Assembly: GCA_037176705.1 (NCBI GenBank)
Contig: CM073889.1
Location: 107,525,890 to 107,589,889 of the forward strand
Direction: 5' to 3'
DNA: 64,000 nucleotides
Origin: Molossus alvarezi
Taxonomy: Eukaryota; Chordata; Mammalia; Chiroptera; Molossidae
Part shown: one piece after another, positions 1 to 11,310 of the stretch
Numbering within the stretch: position 1 is the first letter of the stretch
Layout: every line of letters begins with the position of its first letter
The notes under the pieces: model-generated
Told to the model about the DNA's origin: nothing
The model's input: only the letters and a program-made list of their open reading frames with translations
The model's database searches: none
Position numbers and translations under genes: made by a program

Positions 1-760
1 TTCACATGGTGCATTGTATTTGGTTTATGGGAACACAACGCCCCAAAGCCAGCTTTCCCCAGTCTGATAGTTGGAAGACCATTACAAAATCTATTAAACC
101 ATCTCAGTAAGCAAGACAAGAAAGGCCATTTTGTGTTCAGTGACCTGTCCTCAGCCCCACCGATCGCTAAGCAGGGGATGAGCTGCTGAGGTCCCTTTTT
201 TGACTCTGTATCTGATCCCCAGGGAAACAGTGCTCACCTCTTTCAGGATAAGGTCTGAAGCACACATTTCACCAACAAAGGGAGAGAGTAAACACTAAAG
301 TAGTTCTAAGAAGAAAGAAAAATGAAACATTGGGGATGAGGAGCTTTAAACCTTTAATACATTTTTTTTTGTTCTACATAGTCTATAAATTTCCTGTATA
401 ATTTGTTACGCCTATAAAACGTAGTATAAAAAATTATTTCCAATTGCAATGAAAAGCCACATGAATTTAATACGACCAAAGAAGAGGACATAAAATGTAT
501 ATACCAAAGGACGACCCCTGGCTTCAGTGTTTTTGTAATATAGATACCAAAAAAGAAAAACATTTCATACACTATCCGGCCACATCAAATCCTTCTCCAT
601 TTTTGCGTCAATAGGACGGTGATGGCTTCGTTAACGTGTATTCTCCACACCGGTGTGTGGGCCCCTTGTTCTGAGGACACACAGAGGTTCCTCCGCAGGA
701 AAACACCCCTAACTCAGTCCCTGGGTCAGAGACGAGGGGCTCCTGGCTCCGGGCTCCGGG
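1..760. other. Intergenic unique sequence, no gene seen
   Basis: AT-rich non-coding sequence upstream of the distal CpG island. I see no conserved-looking protein frame, no recognisable transposon and no RNA gene; short open frames here are chance frames. Confidence 0.6.
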
Positions 761-2340
761 CCCCAGGCTCCTGCCTCGAGGGCACCGGGAAGCGTAGCTG
801 CGGAGGCTGGACTCACCGGCAGGGCCGACTGCGGCCGCCCTGCCCAGCAGGAGGGCGGCACGTGCGGGCAGCCGGTCCCTGCTGGGCCTTCGCGCAGCGG
901 AGGGCGCAGGACTGCGAGGCCCCAGGCGCCTTGGACCTTCGCCCGCCGGGGCGAGGAGCTCTGGGCGGCTCACTAATCCCGCGCCCGAGGGTGGAGACCG
1001 GAAGCCCCGCCGCCCGGCCTTCCGCCTCCACCACGGGGGCCCAGGTGGGCAGCGCCAGGCCCGGGGCACCCACGGGACTGTCAGCCCGAGGGCCCACCTC
1101 TCCGCCCTCCTACCCTGCGTCTCCAGTTCCCCTGCGTCTCCGGCCCTGGAGGCCAGAGCAGGCCCGAGAGGGGAGACGAGCCCCGTCGGCTTCACGCGGC
1201 CCCGCGGGGCCTGGTGCGCGGAGAGGAGCCTGAGCCCCGGCGGCCCGACCCTCCGCGCGCTCGGCCGACGCTGGGGCCTGGCGAGGTCGCCTGGTCGAGG
1301 GCACCCGAGGCCCGGGCGGACTTCCCTCTCTTCCCCCGCGGCCTCCCCACCCCCTGCTCGGTCCCGGAATCAATAGTGGCCGCTGATTTTTCACAACAAT
1401 TGCAGCTGTCTAATTCATCAGTGAGTAATTAAATCAGAAGCAGCCAGGCCTGCCTGAGCACGGCCCGTTTGGCGTCGGAAACGAGGGTCTCCCCCTTCCA
1501 GATCCCATCAAGTGGGGGGCCCCGTTGGGAGCCAGGGGGGAGGAAGGGGCAGGCCGGGCCCTGGCCGGAGCTGGGGAGCGTCCCGACCCGGGGCGCCACT
1601 CCGGGAGCGTGCGAGAAGCGGAGCCCGGGTGCAGGGCGAGCGGGGCAGCCTGCGGAGAGGGAGGATGCCGCGGGACACGCGGGGCGCTCCGACGCGCGGC
1701 CGCCAGGGCAGCAGTTCCCCTCCGTGTCGGTGCTCCTTGCGGAGCCATCCCCTGCCCTCGGCGCCTCGCGTGGGGCTGCGGGGTCGGCTCGGTGCGGACA
1801 CTTCGCTCACGCTGACTTGCGAAGGGGAAGGAAGCCCACCTCGGGAGGCGATCTGCCTTTGAGGAAGATGGAGAGGATCAGAGAGAAGCGCCTAGAAACG
1901 GCATTGATTTAGACATCAATCCTGCCGGCTCCCTCCGCCTCCCGAGCCGCGGGGCCGCGCAGCCCCCTCCCGGGCAAGCGGCGCGGCGCGGGCCCCGGGG
2001 CCGCCAGGCTCCGCGGGGCCGGGAAGCGGGACGAGGGCAGCGCGAGTGCGCGGTCCGCCCGGGGAGCCGCTCGCTGTGCCCAGCGCGGCCACCCCGCGCC
2101 CGCGGCCTCGACGCCAACAGGTTCCCAGGTCAGGAGCGCCGCCGGCACGGCTCTCCCCACCCGGGCGGCGGGGCGCCCTCGGAGCCCCGGTTCTTGAGAA
2201 GCAGCCAAACCACCTGTGCCGGGCCAGGCCCGGCCCCGCCCGGAGCTGACTCGAGTGGCCCTCGGGGACAGTGTCCCGGCCCGCGAACGACCGCGGCCCG
2301 CACTGTGACCAAACGCCAGCCTCTGAATCCTGCGGTCGGT
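760..2340. promoter_or_regulatory. Distal CpG island, ~6.7 kb upstream of the ONECUT2 start codon
   Basis: Very GC-rich sequence with dense CpG dinucleotides across about 1.6 kb, flanked on both sides by AT-rich DNA. The open frames in it are composition-driven: they occur on both strands in overlapping frames and lack domain-like sequence. An AT-rich motif cluster (1370-1440) sits in the middle. Unmethylated islands next to developmental transcription-factor genes are usually promoters, Polycomb-bound islands or enhancers; which applies here cannot be told from sequence. It could be an alternative ONECUT2 promoter or the promoter of an upstream non-coding transcript. Confidence 0.75.
1370..1440. 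promoter_or_regulatory. AT-rich homeodomain/E-box motif cluster inside the CpG island
   Basis: A 70-bp AT-rich block embedded in CpG-island sequence. It contains an E-box of the CAGCTG class at about 1403 and several TAAT cores (TAATTCATC, GTAATTAAATC). The abrupt composition change and the clustering of homeodomain and bHLH motifs resemble a conserved enhancer core. Conservation is inferred, not seen. Confidence 0.4.
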
Positions 2341-3686
2341 CAGAGCTGCTTTTTCTTACACGTTTGGAAGCAATAAAAAAAATCCGCAAAAGTGACATCG
2401 AAGAGATTTTCCAAAGATAAAATGCTACTAAAATAATCTGAGTGTGTTCTTTTGATCGTCTGACTCTGAAAGATCAGCTCAGACTGCCTTGATTATTTAG
2501 TACGTTTGGGAGCTGATGCTGAGGAATCTAAAAAAATATATATCATTTCATTTTTTTTAAAAAAGAAAGAAAGAAATGGACTGATTCACATAAATATTTT
2601 AAATTCTCAGTTGGTTTTCTTAGTTTCAAGTAGAAATATTGCCATTTGAAATCGGAAATAATATTTCTCAAGTTTAAAATCTGGCCAACTCTTTCTTTAA
2701 AATACGGTATACTTTTTTTTTTTTTTAATTCCATGGTAGCTAGACAATTCAAATTATACAAAAAGATTTTTAAACTCTCCCATTTTCATAGAAAGGGGAA
2801 GTCCTCGTGTTTGTATTAATGCCTAAACAATATCGAATCCTCAATCAAAAATTATTATGTCCAGAGCAAAAAAATAAATAATCGTTTTTAAGAAGGTCAT
2901 AAATAAAAAGCAACGCCCGTGCTTAGAGTCTCAGAGCAACTTGAAAACGACTCCACTTTCAGTTAAATTTGTCCTTTTTACTGCAACTTTTGCGTTCCCT
3001 TTCAAAGGACAACAAAAAGATTTCACGCACAGCTTGAACGGAACAAAAGGACCTCACGCCAGTTTATCTTTTGTGGGGTGACAACCAGAAGAGAGAATAA
3101 CTTTAAGCATACTTAGATTAATTTTCAGAAATCTACTGTAAAAAGAAAGTAGACTCGCAGACCCACCAAGACTACAGGGACAGAAACTAAAAGTCCTGGG
3201 GCAGAAACTGGAAGCCCATTAAGAGAAAATTCATTCTCACTAAATTGCTTTCAAGTGCCACGTTATTTTCAAGAGGAAAAAAAAACTGTTCTCGTTATTT
3301 TCCAGTAAAACACTGTTCTTGAGTCTGAGACCTGTGCTGGTGGCTTCCCGCTCCCACTCAAAAGAAGCCCTCAGACCATCGCTGGCTCCTCGAATCTTTA
3401 AATTCCCCTTAAACTTTTTCGAATTTGATTTCCCCCAAAAGAGTCAAATTATGTCTCGAACCTGCTTCCGCGATGATAGCAACTGCCGAAAACAGAACCT
3501 GAAAGGGGGTAGGGGGAGGACAGAGAAGGTTCTGTGATGGGCCCCGAGTTAGGGGCTGCGGGCAGACATCCAGCTCTGGCGACAACGACCTCCTGCCTGA
3601 TCAGAGACGGGCACCCACTCCTCCCCAAACTCCTCCCTCGAGGGGACCGGGGAAACCAAGCGAGAGCAGGGAGAGACGCGCGCATA

Positions 3687-3688
<2 letters not shown>

Positions 3689-3733
<45 letters not shown>
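3689..3733. repeat. (TG)n microsatellite
   Basis: An uninterrupted run of about 22 TG units. It creates the artificial poly-Cys/Val and Thr/His peptides seen in the overlapping open frames. Confidence 0.95.
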
Positions 3734-3737
<4 letters not shown>

Positions 3738-4334
3738 GGGGACCCAGAACTCCAACAGTCCCTTATCTATAGGGGTGGAGGGAGACGATCAGGGTTGGCC
3801 GTGCTAGTTCCTGGCTTTCAGCAGGTGGAAGCCCCGGCATCGTAGCTCGGGGATGCTCAGTGTTCTGGCTGCCCCTGCCTCCCCAGGCTCCCGGCCCCCG
3901 CCTCTCCAGACTCCCGGCTCCTGGAGCAGGTGTCAGAGCTCTTTGGGGTAAAGTCTTCTCCTCCCTCCCCCAAGACTGCCCATTCCACGAGCGTGGACAA
4001 CTGAGGCTGTAGTAGGTTTTGCCCACAGACCAACCACCCCGCAGCCCCGCTCCCCACTTTCAAGCCCAGGCACTGGGCTTGGGTCTCCGAGGGAACGCTC
4101 CCCAGGCAGGCAGGGCTTCCGTATCTTTATTTTCTTTCCCTAATAGGCCAGCTGATGGTGGGAAGAACACTAACAAACTCCAACTCTCCCCCGACCCCCG
4201 CGCAAAGTGTCCTTGTCAACCAAAAAGTTAAGGGTGGTCAGTCCCTTGCCGGCTTTGCCAAATAACCTGGAATTTTCTATTTTAACAACATTCACAGGGA
4301 GGGAAGACCGTTTAGGCCTCACCACCTGGACAAC

Positions 4335-4356
4335 TTTTTTTTTTTTTTTTTTTTTT
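4335..4356. repeat. Poly-T run, 22 nt
   Basis: An uninterrupted run of 22 T. No SINE body is attached on either side, so it is annotated only as a homopolymer. Confidence 0.85.
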
Positions 4357-7300
4357 AACTTTCCTTGATTCAACTGTAATCTGAAACGTGTCAGTGAATT
4401 TCTGAGCTGAGAGGCCTAAGGGAGTTAGTGGGGCTTCCGTTTTAGTTTTCTTCTCCCTGTACTCAAGTAGCCCTAGCTTCAAGCAGAGGAAAACTGAAGC
4501 TAATGGAGATATCAAACAGAGCCACAATTCCGAAGTCTCCTTTCCCACCACCAGCACCCATGTCCATCTGTAAGTGTAATCACAGAGACTTTCGGTGTCT
4601 TCATCACCAGGGGCTCTGGATAGGGGGGAGAAAATTCTGCTCTGTTAAAAGGCACCCTCTATTATCACTTATTATTTGTGTATAGCAACATAAGGATTTC
4701 TCCCTGCTTTTCAAATTCCCCCACAATATTTGAACAGCATTTGTTGTCCGATTCAAACAAACGCTTGAGACCTTTCTGGAAAACCATTACCATTCAATGG
4801 CGAGAAAATTGCTCTCCTTCCTTTAAAAGAGGGTTGGGGGGCAGGCGCAGCAGCAGCAGCATCTACAACAGACAACAAAAAACTTTCTCCCTCATAATCC
4901 TGGCTCACTGAATGACAAAGAAAAGATATTGACTTACCCCTGAACGGATGATGTGTTTGATAAGGGGGGCACTTTTTGAAGATTTCTGTTCGGGAGCTGC
5001 ACAGACAGCTGCAATTCATGGGCGATGCTGATTGCCAGAAACGCTATAGATTGGCATGGGGTCTGCAGCTCACAGATCCTGATCAATACCCCTACACTCA
5101 CACGCCAGATGGTTTGGGGAAGGACAAAAATAAAATAGTCCAAATCAACCCACCATTATGTCTTTTTGTGTTGCTCTGATAAACCTAGTTGTAGCACAAA
5201 TGTGCTCTGCTCAACACAAAACCTTCTTCAGCATTTTGAACATTTGGGTGGAAATCAGCAGCCCTCCTCTTCCAGGATTTGGGTTGTAGTTACTGTTGTT
5301 TGGTGAAAACAAAGCCGTTGGGCCCCTTATCCAGACTGGGTTTACTTGTGATCTGTTTATTTTTGTGGATGTGTGAATAATTTATAGGGTCTCCGTTTTA
5401 ATTGCATTCTCCACTGCTTTCTCCCTCTCAGAGCCTAAAAATACAATTTAATGTGAAAACACATATTGAAAGCCCTGACAGTAAAAAAAGTCCAGTCTTT
5501 TTCTGTAATTGCAAACTCAAGTTAAGATTTTTTTTTTTTTGTCCTTTACAGTATGATAGTTTTTACATCTTTCGTCAAAGCTGCATTTTATTTACAGGCT
5601 TCTTTTGACCCATTTAGGTGTCTGATCTTGAAGAAAATCAGACCTGTGGATGTGGCATACCAAGAAATGGATATCTTGCTCCTGATGTAATGGCTGATGC
5701 AACTGTTTGTCCAGATTCTAATAGTCATGAACTAGCTTTCCTATTACCACATTTCTATACAGTCTATTTGTGAATCAAATGCCAAAGGGAGGAGAGAACA
5801 GAAGTGTAACTTCAAATGAAAAGAAAAAAATTCTGAGTCGAAGAACTAGTAAAGCTGAGTGTATATGTCCTAAACAAGGGGCAGTTAGAAAGCAATCCTT
5901 CCTTTTTATTTTCTTACAGAACAATAGAGAAAGAAATATCAAAGATATTTCAAAACATATTTGAAAATCTTATTAGTACTGATGTTCTTAAAATTATCTT
6001 CAAGTAGAAAACAGATAATTTTTCTTTTTAGAAAGAAAAGGGCATGCAAACCTAATTCAGTAAAAATTGGGATACTGACTAAATATGCACATTAATTTTT
6101 CTTTTAAGTGGGTTGGGGTTGAAATATAAAACCTCAAACCACCATTAGAAAAACAACGTGAAAAATCTGCTTTAATCTAGCCCAATGAAATTATACACAA
6201 AGAAGCCAATACTATTTCATGATTTCCCTGAGATCGCCAATATTGATCGAGGGAAGGGGGAGCAACGGTGGGAGAGAGGGAGGAGAAAGGGAGGAGGAGG
6301 GAGGGAGCTAGGCAGTGAGAATATGCAACTCACCTTTCAACTCCCCAGCACACGACTGCTCCCAGGCACACCAAAATATAATTCCCTTGAGACTTATCTT
6401 GGCAGCCTGGTAAATGAGTTTATTGTTTTGAAAAATTATTTAAATGGCAATTTATATATTTAGTTTTCTGCAAAGAGGCAGTGCCAATCGATGTCCCAGC
6501 CTGGAATCACTGACCACTCTGAGGCTGAAACCAGGGCAGAGAAAGCTTCGTTCAGCACTAAGGCACCCCAGACTCCTTCCCCAGCCTTGTTCCTCTGCTG
6601 AGCACTCCTGGACCAACATAGAGGTTGCACTCCTATTAACTTTTGTTCAACTGGGTGTGTATTTCAAATATTAACTGTTTCAAATTATCCCAAGTGTCCA
6701 GCTGCCATTTATAAGGTGGGGAGTAGGGAAAGAGACAGAAGAGAGGATGAGGGGGAGAGGAAAGGCAGAGAAACAGAAAACTGAGTTATTTTACCTGTCT
6801 AGTTTTGTGACATTAAAGTTGTGAGCATCCAGAAGAGTATGTCTAGCAACACAGGGGATCATCCACTTTCTTACCCAGCCTTTGATATTACAGAGAAGCA
6901 GCTATTTAAAAAAAATAATTGGCAAGGTATTGTCCAGAGCTCAATAGTAGACCTATGAATAATGTCACTGAACATTTCCTGTGACAGGATGGTGTGGGAG
7001 AGGGTGGGTTTTGGGGTGCTCTGTAGCTAGAAGAGAGGAGAGCAACCCTAAAAGGTCAGGGAGACTAAAAACTATTTTCAACCCTTTCTCAAGCGCCTGG
7101 AAGGCACATCCAGTATTCCAGGCTGTGTCCTTGTTTTCCTATCAAGTTTTCTCTAACAGCTGGAAGTGGTTGGAGGAGGCTGTCTTAAGGAGACCCCCTG
7201 CTCTTCTTTTGACAGCTGATCAAAAGAAAATAGGTCACGCTTCTCAAACTTATGTCCACCCTGTCCTTAATTACTGTCTCTTTAAACAAAGGCAACATCT

Positions 7301-7879
7301 GCGCAACCTCAGCTAGCTTGAATCTTCGGAGGCAAACAGAACGCAACCTGCTTTGGAAGAATCTGTTACTTTTAAGGCTTTCAACGTCTGGTGGCTCGGT
7401 CTTCAACCACCTCTCCACCCCCAACCCAGGTCGCAGAAATCACCTTCTCTTTACCCCGCTCCACTCCTAGACCCCGACCCGGGGTTACTGAATAACGGAA
7501 ATTCTAGGTTTAAAAGGGGGTACTTTTTAAAGCTGCGGCTTGAGAGCGTTCTAGAACTCGCCGAGGCTCTGATCTTTTCAAAAACAAGGTTTGGATATGT
7601 CCATGTCTGCCAAGGCTTCATGGCATCTACCCACAGCCATAACCCGGGGCGTTCTTCTCCCGGGATTCGAGAGAAGAGTGTGTGCGCGCGCGTGTGTTCT
7701 GGGAAAGATCCACTGGTGTCGTCCCAAACGGTTTACATACTCCCTGCCCCCAGGATAAGTTTGCTCGCTTTAGGAAGTGGCTACAATCCTGTCGAAACAC
7801 TCCCCACCCCCAACTCCACCGCCGCCAATTCTTTCCAAGTCTCTAATGAGGCAAGCATTTGGTCACCTTGAAACCGCAA

Positions 7880-8200
7880 TTCCTGGAGTTCTAGTTTTGT
7901 TTTGCAATCTAGCAGGGCCCTTCTGAAGCCTCATAACTGGGAGATTTATGGGCTCGCCGGGTAATTAAATGATGTTATTGTGTTAACTTTGCATTCATTA
8001 CCACGGCCCGAGCCGCCTGTGGGCTTGCGTCCGCCGGCCGCAGCTCGCAGGCGGCGAGGGCGCTGGAGTTCCTCTCGTCCGGTAGATTATGCACGCCCAG
8101 TCTCGGGAATTTACCATGCATTAGAATACATTAGCTCCTGCATTTTAAAAGGCTAAAAACTACTGGCTCCCAGCTAAGGACGCTTGGGAAGTGGCTTGCT
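7880..8200 (+). promoter_or_regulatory. Upstream promoter-proximal block with homeodomain-type motifs
   Basis: This stretch mixes AT-rich homeodomain motifs (GTAATTAAATGATG at about 7961, and GTTAACTTTGC) with a short CpG-rich segment (about 8005-8080), then ATGCATTAG and ATACATTAG near 8120. The layout, about 0.8-1.1 kb upstream of the start codon, suggests a promoter-proximal regulatory element of ONECUT2. Function is inferred from motif content and position only. Confidence 0.4.
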
Positions 8201-8449
8201 AGGAGATGTGTGTTTGTTTTTACACCAGCAAGTAGAGGAGTCCTTTCCTCCAAGCTTCCTGGCCTCGAGGAAAGCTTTGGGGTGAGGCGAAGGGAACCGA
8301 AGCAATGCCCTTTACCCCCAGATCTCAGCTGTTCAGGAGGGACACAGCACGGCATCTTTAATATAATTTCTGTTCCCGGTTCGCACTCTCGCCTCTCTCT
8401 CTCCCCCTTCTACCACTTCTTCCCCTCCCTCCCTCTCTTTGACGTTTGA

Positions 8450-8987
8450 TTCCAGTGGCAAAGGAGGAAAAAAGACAGAGACGTCAGCCAAACCTGAAAC
8501 GCGCAACCCCGCCCCCTCCTAAGTCATTGGCAGATGCGCTCAGGAGACCCGCCCCTCAGCCCAGCCGTGGCCTCGGAGTGGCTGTTCGCGACGCTCGTCG
8601 GGCGCTGCCCCGCCCCGGGTCCGGGAGGGTAGGTTGGCTGCCCCGGCCAGCGGCAGAGCCCTTCTGGACAGCTCCCGCTCACCCAAACAGAAGCCGTCCG
8701 CGCCGGAGCGGGCTGGGACATGGCTAGGCAGCGCGCCGGCCCGAGCGGTGGGGCTCGGTGATCCCTCCCTCCCTCCCCGCCCCCTCTCCTCTCCCGCACG
8801 CACGCCCCTTGCGCCCCCACCCCGCCCCCACCCCGGGCGCGCCCGCCCGCAGCCCGGGGCGCACACCGCACGCACGCTCCCCCTCCACACACTCACGCAC
8901 TCTCGCGCCCTCCCCTGATCCCACGGCCGAGCTCCGCCACGCGCGCCTTGCCAGCCTGCCGGCCGCCCCCGTCGCCCCCGTGCCCCG
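8450..8987 (+). promoter_or_regulatory. ONECUT2: ONECUT2 core promoter and 5' UTR in a CpG island
   Basis: The CpG island begins near 8450 and continues through exon 1. Visible motifs are a CRE-like GACGTCAG (8480-8487), a GC box of the CCCCGCCCCC type (about 8507-8516), an inverted CCAAT box (CATTGG, 8525-8530) and further GC boxes near 8550 and 8770-8840. No clear TATA box sits next to these, as usual for CpG-island promoters; an AT-rich TAATATAATT lies further up near 8359. The exact transcription start cannot be read from sequence, but the motif cluster suggests it lies between about 8550 and 8900. Confidence 0.6.
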
Positions 8988-8996
8988 ATGGACTGA
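8988..8996 (+). CDS. Minimal upstream ORF (Met-Asp-stop) abutting the ONECUT2 start
   Basis: ATG GAC TGA ends at 8996 and the ONECUT2 ATG begins at 8997, so stop and start touch with no gap. The uORF ATG has C at -3 and G at +4, a moderate to weak context. Such two-codon uORFs can modulate initiation by stalling, leaky scanning or local reinitiation. Its use is inferred; the sequence arrangement is certain. Confidence 0.5.
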   Translation: MD

Positions 8997-10236
8997 ATGA
9001 AGGCTGCCTACACCGCCTATCGATGCCTCACCAAAGAACTAGAAGGCTGCGCCATGAACCCGGAGCTGACAATGGAAAGTCTGGGCACTTTACACGGGCC
9101 GGCCGGCGGCGGCAGCGGCGGGGGCGGCGGCGGGGGCGGCGGGGGCGGCGGCGGGGGCCCCGGCCATGAGCAAGAGCTGCTGGCCAGCCCCAGCCCCCAC
9201 CACGCGGGCCGCGGCGCTGCTGGCTCACTGCGGGGCCCGCCTCCGCCGCCGCCGCCAACGGCTCACCAGGAGCTGGGCACAGCGGCAGCAGCAGCAGCGG
9301 CGGCGTCGCGCTCGGCCATGGTCACTAGCATGGCCTCAATCCTGGACGGCGGTGACTACCGGCCGGAGCTCTCCATCCCGCTCCATCACGCCATGAGCAT
9401 GTCCTGCGACTCGTCCCCGCCCGGCATGGGCATGAGCAACACATACACCACGTTGACGCCGCTCCAGCCGCTGCCGCCCATCTCCACCGTGTCGGACAAG
9501 TTCCACCACCCGCACCCTCACCACCACCACCCACACCACCATCACCACCACCACCACCACCAGCGCCTGTCGGGCAACGTCAGCGGCAGCTTCACTCTCA
9601 TGCGCGACGAACGCGGGCTCCCGGCCATGAACAACCTCTACAGCCCCTACAAGGAGATGCCCGGCATGAGCCAGAGCCTGTCCCCGCTGGCCGCCACGCC
9701 GCTGGGCAACGGGCTGGGTGGCCTCCACAACGCGCAGCAAAGCCTGCCCAACTACGGGCCGCCTGGCCACGACAAAATGCTCAGCCCCAACTTCGATGCG
9801 CACCACACTGCCATGCTGACCCGCGGTGAGCAGCACCTGTCTCGGGGCTTGGGCACCCCGCCCGCGGCCATGATGTCGCACCTCAATGGCCTGCACCACC
9901 CAGGTCACACTCAGTCCCACGGGCCGGTGCTGGCACCCAGCCGCGAGCGTCCACCCTCGTCCTCGTCGGGCTCGCAGGTGGCCACATCTGGCCAGCTGGA
10001 GGAGATCAACACCAAAGAGGTGGCCCAGCGCATCACCGCCGAGCTGAAGCGCTACAGCATTCCGCAGGCGATCTTCGCGCAGAGGGTGCTGTGCCGGTCT
10101 CAGGGGACTCTCTCCGACCTGCTCCGGAACCCAAAACCGTGGAGTAAACTCAAATCTGGCAGGGAGACCTTCCGCAGAATGTGGAAGTGGCTGCAGGAGC
10201 CGGAGTTCCAGCGCATGTCCGCCCTCCGCCTGGCAG
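8997..10236 (+). CDS. ONECUT2: ONECUT2 exon 1 coding part (N-terminal region and CUT domain)
   Basis: Onecut-2 is a nuclear transcription factor that binds DNA through one CUT domain plus a divergent homeodomain and acts in liver, pancreas, retina and neural development. This exon codes residues 1-413 and the first base of codon 414. In order it holds poly-Gly (41-54), poly-Pro (81-87), poly-Ala (96-103), a conserved block with Ser/Thr/Pro-rich stretches (about 107-165), a His-rich tract (170-188), a Ser/Pro-rich linker and the CUT domain (about 333-413, starting QLEEINTKEV). I recognise the sequence as ONECUT2 rather than ONECUT1 or ONECUT3 by its extended N terminus (MKAAYTAYRC) and the Gly and His tracts. 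The start has a weak context (T at -3, A at +4); Met20 at 9054 has G at -3 and aligns with the ONECUT1 start. The exon ends at a strong donor, CAG|GTAAGA. The total of 508 residues is close to the 504 I recall for human. Confidence 0.97.
9054..9056 (+). other. ONECUT2: Candidate internal start codon (Met20)
   Basis: The context GCCATGA has G at -3 and is stronger than that of the first ATG at 8997. The residues that follow (MNPELTMESLG) align with the beginning of ONECUT1. Initiation here would give a 489-residue protein lacking 19 N-terminal residues. Use is inferred. Confidence 0.45.
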
Positions 10237-10339
10237 GTAAGACCAGAGAGTCACCAGGAGCCTGGCGGCTGGGGAGCGAGCTCTGGGTGCTCGTGGCCCC
10301 AGATCAGCGTGCCTAGCACTTCCCTCGGTTCCCTCCTGC

Positions 10340-10517
10340 TCTCCCCTACACACTTCCTGTTTCTTCTGACTTTATTTCTTCCGTTTTCTCTTTCTCTTTC
10401 TCTTCTCCTCTTCTTTCTGCTCTCCCTTTTTCTTTCTGCTTATTTTCTTCTCTTTCTCCCTCCTTGTCTACGAGCTTTCATGGACCGACACCGCCACACA
10501 CACACACACACACACAC
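10340..10517. repeat. Pyrimidine-rich tract followed by (CA)n
   Basis: About 120 bp of CT-rich sequence just inside the intron is followed by a CA run at 10495-10517. It is low-complexity DNA; the 180-residue open frame across it is composition-driven. Confidence 0.85.
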
Positions 10518-11159
10518 TTCATTCTCCCTCCCCTCCGCGTGTCAACTTTGCCCTCTCTTTCCGAGAGGCGGGATGGGTGCCTGGTGTCCACTAGGAACCC
10601 TCTTTTTCCAGGACTCACAGAGACCAAGTATTGCCCTTATTCAAAACCCTGTGCACTTGAACTCTTGCTTAGACAATCCATTTCCGTTTTCCAGGCTGCC
10701 TAGTCTCCCTCTATGGAGGCAGTTGAGGATCTTTGCTCTTCTGAAAGGAAAAAGATCTCTCTGTTCTCCTGCCCACCATATCAGGCAAACTTCTTTGGTT
10801 ATTGGCAGGAGTCACAGCCTTGCCTCGCCGGAACGAGTGGCCGGATTATAATAGCGCTTCTTGAGCCCTTCTCCGGCCTTGGCGTTGGCGCGGGGACTTT
10901 TCTGACCCAAAGAGCCCAGTTGGGCCAGCTTCCATGTCACTGTCCACAGCGGGGGGAGGGTTCAAGGACGAAGGTTGGGACTGCCGCGTTAACCTCTGGG
11001 AGGACGGGGGTAGATAAACTAAGAACGGAGAGCGCTTGCCGGCTACCCTTGCACCACTCCTAGCGTTTGCTAGGATTTGCCAAGGTTTGGCTGGGCTCGG
11101 AGAGAGGTCAGGCGCTTGTGGAAAGAGGTGCTGAGAAATTAAGATGCAAGTTAGTTAAT

Positions 11160-11310
11160 GCATCTTGGCCGCGGGCTACAGGCTCCGCCTTTGCATTAAG
11201 CGGACGCTGATTGTGCGCGTAGCGCGGTGTCGGGGAGGGCTGGCGGCCGGCGGGAGGGGACGAGTTGACGCGCTGGTTACATTGTTCTGGAGCCGGCTTG
11301 GCTCTTTGTG
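11160..11310. promoter_or_regulatory. Small CpG-rich patch in intron 1
   Basis: A local rise in CpG density about 0.9 kb downstream of exon 1, set in moderate-GC sequence. It may be the shore of the promoter island or a separate small regulatory element. Confidence 0.4.

Larger units (their letters stand above)
2340..7880. other. Intergenic, repeat-poor sequence
   Basis: About 5.5 kb of unique AT-rich DNA with no SINE, LINE or LTR that I recognise and no credible coding frame. Simple repeats present are a TG run at 3689-3733, a T run at 4335-4356 and a purine-rich GGGAGA stretch near 6255-6310. A 7-bp inverted repeat (GTCTGAT/ATCAGAC, 10-nt loop) lies at 5620-5643. Stretches such as 4930-5110 and 5330-5650 could be conserved non-coding DNA but this cannot be tested here. 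Confidence 0.6.

Noticed and set aside
1903..1920. ATTGAT...ATCAAT inverted pair as an ONECUT dimer site
   Set aside because: The flanking bases break the full consensus on both halves and ATTGAT cores are common by chance.
608..2398. Several long open frames on both strands in the upstream CpG island
   Set aside because: They overlap in several frames, are Arg/Pro/Gly/Ala-rich as expected of GC-rich DNA, and lack recognisable domains or splice support.
9336..9920. 194-residue minus-strand open frame opposite ONECUT2 exon 1
   Set aside because: It is the antisense shadow of ONECUT2 coding sequence; its Val-rich runs mirror the His codons.
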